Source of the DNA: a virus
Direction: 5' to 3' (one strand)
IMG/VR virus record: IMGVR_UViG_3300001683_000048
Coordinates: 1-24,391 of that record
Length of the DNA stretch: 24,391 bases
Shown here: in pieces, positions 22,351 to 24,391 of the stretch
Layout of the letters: each line of letters starts with the position of its first letter
Numbering within the stretch: position 1 is the stretch's first letter
Program-made: the position numbers and the translations under genes
Notes under the pieces: generated by a model
Seen by the model: only the letters and a program-made list of their open reading frames with translations
Databases searched by the model: none
Told to the model about the DNA's origin: nothing

Positions 22351-22640
22351 TTGTACAGCCCCCAAGCCCTCGACTCCTCCAGTTCAGCGCCCGTGAAATG
22401 CTGAGTAGGCGCGGACAAGAAGGCTTTAAGCAGTTGTAAAGCTAAAACCCTGCTGGCCTCATTAACATTACCCTTCTGGCACTTGACTGAGCAAAATTCC
22501 CGCGCGAGCCAATCCTCAATTGGTTGCATATAAAATACGCCGTTTTTCTGCTTTCTGAGGCGTGGAACGCGAGTGCCACAGCCGCACCGACGAGGGTTTT
22601 TCTGCATTATTTCAGCATCCGTTAGATTTTTATCCCTCAT
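22347..22640 (-). CDS. Hypothetical protein with possible zinc site (97 aa)
   Basis: The protein has C19-G-C21 (RRCGCGTRVPR) and FCSVKC with C50 and C54, a Cx1C...Cx3C arrangement that could bind zinc. The stretch between is basic (PRLRKQKNG). It is followed by a helical, Leu-rich segment (ASRVLALQLLKAFLSAP). It starts ATGA on the end of the HTH gene and ends ATGA with the next gene, so the three are coupled. A nucleic-acid or protein-binding early factor is plausible; nothing more specific can be said. Confidence 0.65.
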   Translation of the reverse strand: MRDKNLTDAEIMQKNPRRCGCGTRVPRLRKQKNGVFYMQPIEDWLAREFCSVKCQKGNVNEASRVLALQLLKAFLSAPTQHFTGAELEESRAWGLYK

Positions 22641-22831
22641 TTTCTGTCCTCTTTCAGTACATTTCTGTAAATTACGCGCTGCACAGTGATCACGCTGACG
22701 TCAAATTTCTCAGCCAGCGATTTAAAGCTTAATTGTGCCGCTTGACGCATGAGCATTGCGTGATCGTGTCGTAGCTCGATAATTAAAGCTTCATCATCCG
22801 CAGATAATATTGGTTTTACGCCTCGTTTCAT
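22637..22831 (-). CDS. Small helix-turn-helix protein (64 aa)
   Basis: Residues about 36-56 (FKSLAEKFDVSVITVQRVIY) fit a helix-turn-helix: a helix, a Phe-Asp-Val-Ser turn and a recognition helix. This resembles the DNA-binding ends of recombinases and small phage regulators ('SLAEKFGVS..TV.R.I'). The N-terminus is MKRGVKPILSADDEALIIEL. The ATG is preceded by CGGAGGGTAAAC, part of a 30-nt leader found also before the 90-aa gene. It may be a transcription regulator or homing-type DNA-binding protein. Confidence 0.7.
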   Translation of the reverse strand: MKRGVKPILSADDEALIIELRHDHAMLMRQAAQLSFKSLAEKFDVSVITVQRVIYRNVLKEDRK

Positions 22832-22858
22832 GGTTTACCCTCCGTTTATATTATTTAA
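22829..22858 (-). repeat. Duplicated 30-nt leader, copy 1 (before HTH gene)
   Basis: The minus-strand segment TTAAATAATATAAAC plus GGAGGGTAAACCATG matches the segment at 23579-23608 at 24 of 30 positions, including the ribosome site and the ATG. Here it is non-coding, lying after the stop of the 56-aa gene. Confidence 0.75.
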
Positions 22859-23029
22859 TTAGAACTTCTGACTTTCGAGGACCGTCGCGAGGCGCTGTGC
22901 GCGTTCGGGGTTTGCTCTTTTAAATTTCGGTGAATCAACCTCGCCAACCTCACCGCGTATCTTTTCTGAAACAGCCTTTTCTAGGGCCTCCTTGTTTTTT
23001 CCTGCGGGCATATCTATTACTATTTTCAT
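22859..23029 (-). CDS. Small hypothetical protein (56 aa)
   Basis: The ATG at 23029 overlaps the stop of the previous gene as ATGA and GGGGAAG lies 5-10 nt upstream. The protein starts MKIVIDMPAGKNKEALEKAV, so one short beta strand and a helix, then SEKIRGEVGEVDSPKFKRAN and a basic helix NPERAQRLATVLE. Charged residues dominate. No family is recognised. Coupling to the 93-aa gene suggests joint function. Confidence 0.65.
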   Translation of the reverse strand: MKIVIDMPAGKNKEALEKAVSEKIRGEVGEVDSPKFKRANPERAQRLATVLESQKF

Positions 23030-23307
23030 TGTGCTTCCCCTTTCATTCCCTTTTTTACAGCATGAATAAATCCGAAATGAAATAATACATTTCGTTCATC
23101 ATCGGATAATTCCCATGTTTTTGCTACACCCGCAAATTCGTTTGGCTCCACCACGACAACGTTATCATTCCTTTTCATTTCAGCAATAATGTAGCGAAGA
23201 CCTTGCTTCATTATCAGCGCCTGTGCCTCTTCTTCGATATCCATCGTTATCCTTGCAGATCCATCAGGCATATCAATTACTTCAACATTTCTATAATTCC
23301 AATTCAT
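23026..23307 (-). CDS. Hypothetical early protein (93 aa)
   Basis: ATG 23307, 1 nt after the preceding TGA and 10 nt after GGAG, is preferred. An in-frame ATG at 23334 would add nine residues and overlap the upstream gene. The protein starts MNWNYRNVEVIDMPDGSARI, has an acidic segment TMDIEEEAQALIMKQGLRYI and ends with a conserved-looking ELSDDERNVLFHFGFIHAVK. A two-layer alpha/beta fold is likely. Small phage proteins with a 'LSDEE...L..FGF..A' tail exist, but no function is known. Confidence 0.65.
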   Translation of the reverse strand: MNWNYRNVEVIDMPDGSARITMDIEEEAQALIMKQGLRYIIAEMKRNDNVVVVEPNEFAGVAKTWELSDDERNVLFHFGFIHAVKKGMKGEAQ

Positions 23308-23308
23308 G

Positions 23309-23581
23309 TCACTTATTCTCCGTTGCTGTTGCATTACCCAACTCTAGCTGTGTCGCTGCGGCTAGGCTGACATCGTCCACCTGCCCAAATTCGTACACCC
23401 AGGCGTGAATGTGGTATTGGCCGGATTCGCCATCATAACAACCGTACCCACACGGCATAAACCATCTTTCCAACTCGTTGTCATACATAAGGGCTGTTGC
23501 GTCCTCCAACGTTTCAGCGTCAAGCGCGACAGATATGGTGTGTGTTTCCGTGCGCGTCATGTTTAAATTAAATGTTGGCAT
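23309..23581 (-). CDS. Hypothetical early protein (90 aa)
   Basis: The protein starts MPTFNLNMTRTETHTISVAL, with alternating polar and hydrophobic residues as in a beta strand, then DAETLEDATALMYDNELERW and an aromatic segment FMPCGYGCYDGESGQYHIHA. The strand-helix-strand order resembles a small ferredoxin-like or DUF-type fold, but no family is recognised. It has an AGAGGATAAAAT ribosome site, in the duplicated leader shared with the HTH gene. It begins 3 nt after the methyltransferase stop. Confidence 0.65.
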   Translation of the reverse strand: MPTFNLNMTRTETHTISVALDAETLEDATALMYDNELERWFMPCGYGCYDGESGQYHIHAWVYEFGQVDDVSLAAATQLELGNATATENK

Positions 23582-23608
23582 ATTTTATCCTCTGTTTATG
23601 TTGTTTAA
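23579..23608 (-). repeat. Duplicated 30-nt leader, copy 2 (end of methyltransferase gene)
   Basis: The same 30-nt element as at 22829-22858 with 6 differences. Here most of it encodes the last residues of the methyltransferase (LNNINRG and stop) and supplies the ribosome site of the 90-aa gene. Confidence 0.75.
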
Positions 23609-24391
23609 TATGTGCGCGATAACATCCACCGTCCAGCCATTGCCCAGCATTTTATACCGCTGTGTGTTTGAGACACCCTCAGTGTATCCATCCGGAACAG
23701 TTTGTAACCGCTCACATTCTAGTGGTGTTAGTTTGCGGTAGGTTGGTGGCGTTTTTATTTGATTTTTCCTAAAGTCAGCAATTACAGTCTCTGTATAGCC
23801 TTTCTTGGTGGCTTCTTTAACTAAAAGTACGTTATCTTTTTGTACGGTAGTTAGACATCCACTCTTCTCATCAAACCGCCCTTCAAATCTTTGTTTAGTT
23901 TTTAAGTCTGGGTTATAGTCATCCCTCTTACCTGTTTCGGGATTAATCTTTCTACCGACAATACGACCGCATAAAACCTTTGGTTCTCTATGGCCACCAC
24001 CCATTGTTGTTAGCGTTGGTGATTTGCCGTCTTGGTGGTAAACACGCTTGATTGAGTCATTGCCTTTTAAATCAGCATCACCAACATGACACAATCCATC
24101 TTTAGAGAATACCAACTGTCTTCGGTGTTTCTCAAAATAGGACTTTAAGTTACCGCCTTTAAAGTAGTTAGCATCTAAACAGTGACTCTTACCTCGGTCA
24201 ACAAAACCATCCTCAAGAATATCTTTAAGCACTATGCCTTTATCTGTAGGTTGTTGGATATTAGGTATATTAGTCCAATAGAGTCTAACCCTGTTCTGTG
24301 CTGATACAAGTGTTGAATTAATCATTATCGGCTTAACACCTAAATGCTCACTAATAACATCTTGAAACTCTTGCTTCATCCTGACATTCTC
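23585..24391 (-). CDS. C5 cytosine DNA methyltransferase, C-terminal part (runs off window)
   Basis: The visible part belongs to a C5 cytosine methyltransferase. The frame is open to the edge and its first visible residues are Glu-Asn-Val, the family's catalytic motif VI, followed by RMKQEFQDVISEHLG. Motif VIII is VSAQNRVRLYWTNIP. The target-recognition region includes GKSPTLTTMGGGHREP, and the closing motifs are RKLTPLECERLQTVPDGY (IX) and YKMLGNGWTVDVIAHIL (X). The catalytic motif IV and the SAM-binding N-terminus lie outside, so the ATG at 24379 is not the start. Such enzymes can protect phage DNA from restriction. No matching endonuclease is seen in the window. Confidence 0.93.
   Translation of the reverse strand, partial: ENVRMKQEFQDVISEHLGVKPIMINSTLVSAQNRVRLYWTNIPNIQQPTDKGIVLKDILEDGFVDRGKSHCLDANYFKGGNLKSYFEKHRRQLVFSKDGLCHVGDADLKGNDSIKRVYHQDGKSPTLTTMGGGHREPKVLCGRIVGRKINPETGKRDDYNPDLKTKQRFEGRFDEKSGCLTTVQKDNVLLVKEATKKGYTETVIADFRKNQIKTPPTYRKLTPLECERLQTVPDGYTEGVSNTQRYKMLGNGWTVDVIAHILNNINRG

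Noticed and set aside
23709-23725. CACCACTAGA promoter-like string in the methyltransferase gene
   Set aside because: Matches at about 10 of 17 positions and encodes the conserved LTPLEC motif, so protein constraint explains it.

Overview
The window is about 24 kb of a lytic T7-like podovirus genome (Autographivirus type). Every supported gene lies on the minus strand, so the genetic map reads from high to low coordinates. The assignment rests on a single-subunit phage RNA polymerase, a gp4-type primase-helicase, a family A DNA polymerase, and a connector, scaffold, capsid, gp11, gp12 series in T7 order. A class I ribonucleotide reductase, a MazG-like protein and moderate-to-low GC fit a marine phage of a Gram-negative host. 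The host cannot be read from the sequence.

Layout in transcription order. (1) 24391-21924, early region: the C-terminal part of a C5 cytosine methyltransferase cut by the window edge, then small, often overlapping, mostly unknown genes, including one with a possible helix-turn-helix and one with a possible zinc site. (2) 22066-19191: a phage-type promoter, a tandem-repeat leader, a 64-aa gene and the RNA polymerase. (3) 19184-12970: a second promoter, then SSB, primase-helicase, DNA polymerase, endonuclease VII-like and RusA-like junction nucleases, a DUF3310 protein and a 5'-3' exonuclease. (4) 12968-9376: two small unknowns, a MazG-like protein, NrdA, NrdB and a 38-aa membrane peptide. (5) 9393-1: the strongest promoter, a 52-aa gene closed by a terminator, two small genes, portal, scaffold, capsid, a terminator, gp11, gp12 and at least four tail-fibre or fibre-assembly genes. 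The last fibre gene runs off the left edge. Terminase, internal virion proteins and lysis genes are not in the window.

How it works together: three sites share an AAGGTAC/ACGTACC core followed by an ACTANA-G start, like T7, T3 and SP6 promoters. They sit before the polymerase, before the replication genes and before the virion genes. One polymerase could therefore amplify its own transcript and then drive the middle and late modules. Replication and nucleotide supply are encoded contiguously. Strong terminators follow the 52-aa gene and the major capsid gene; the second is placed like T7 T-phi.

Most notable: a CBM5/12 (chitin-binding type) look-alike inserted in the major capsid protein; a promoter fused to the stop codon of a membrane peptide; a promoter that may autoregulate the RNA polymerase; a duplicated leader that matches the end of the methyltransferase gene; an overlapping frame on the scaffold repeat; and an in-frame 18-codon extension behind the stop of the fibre-assembly gene.
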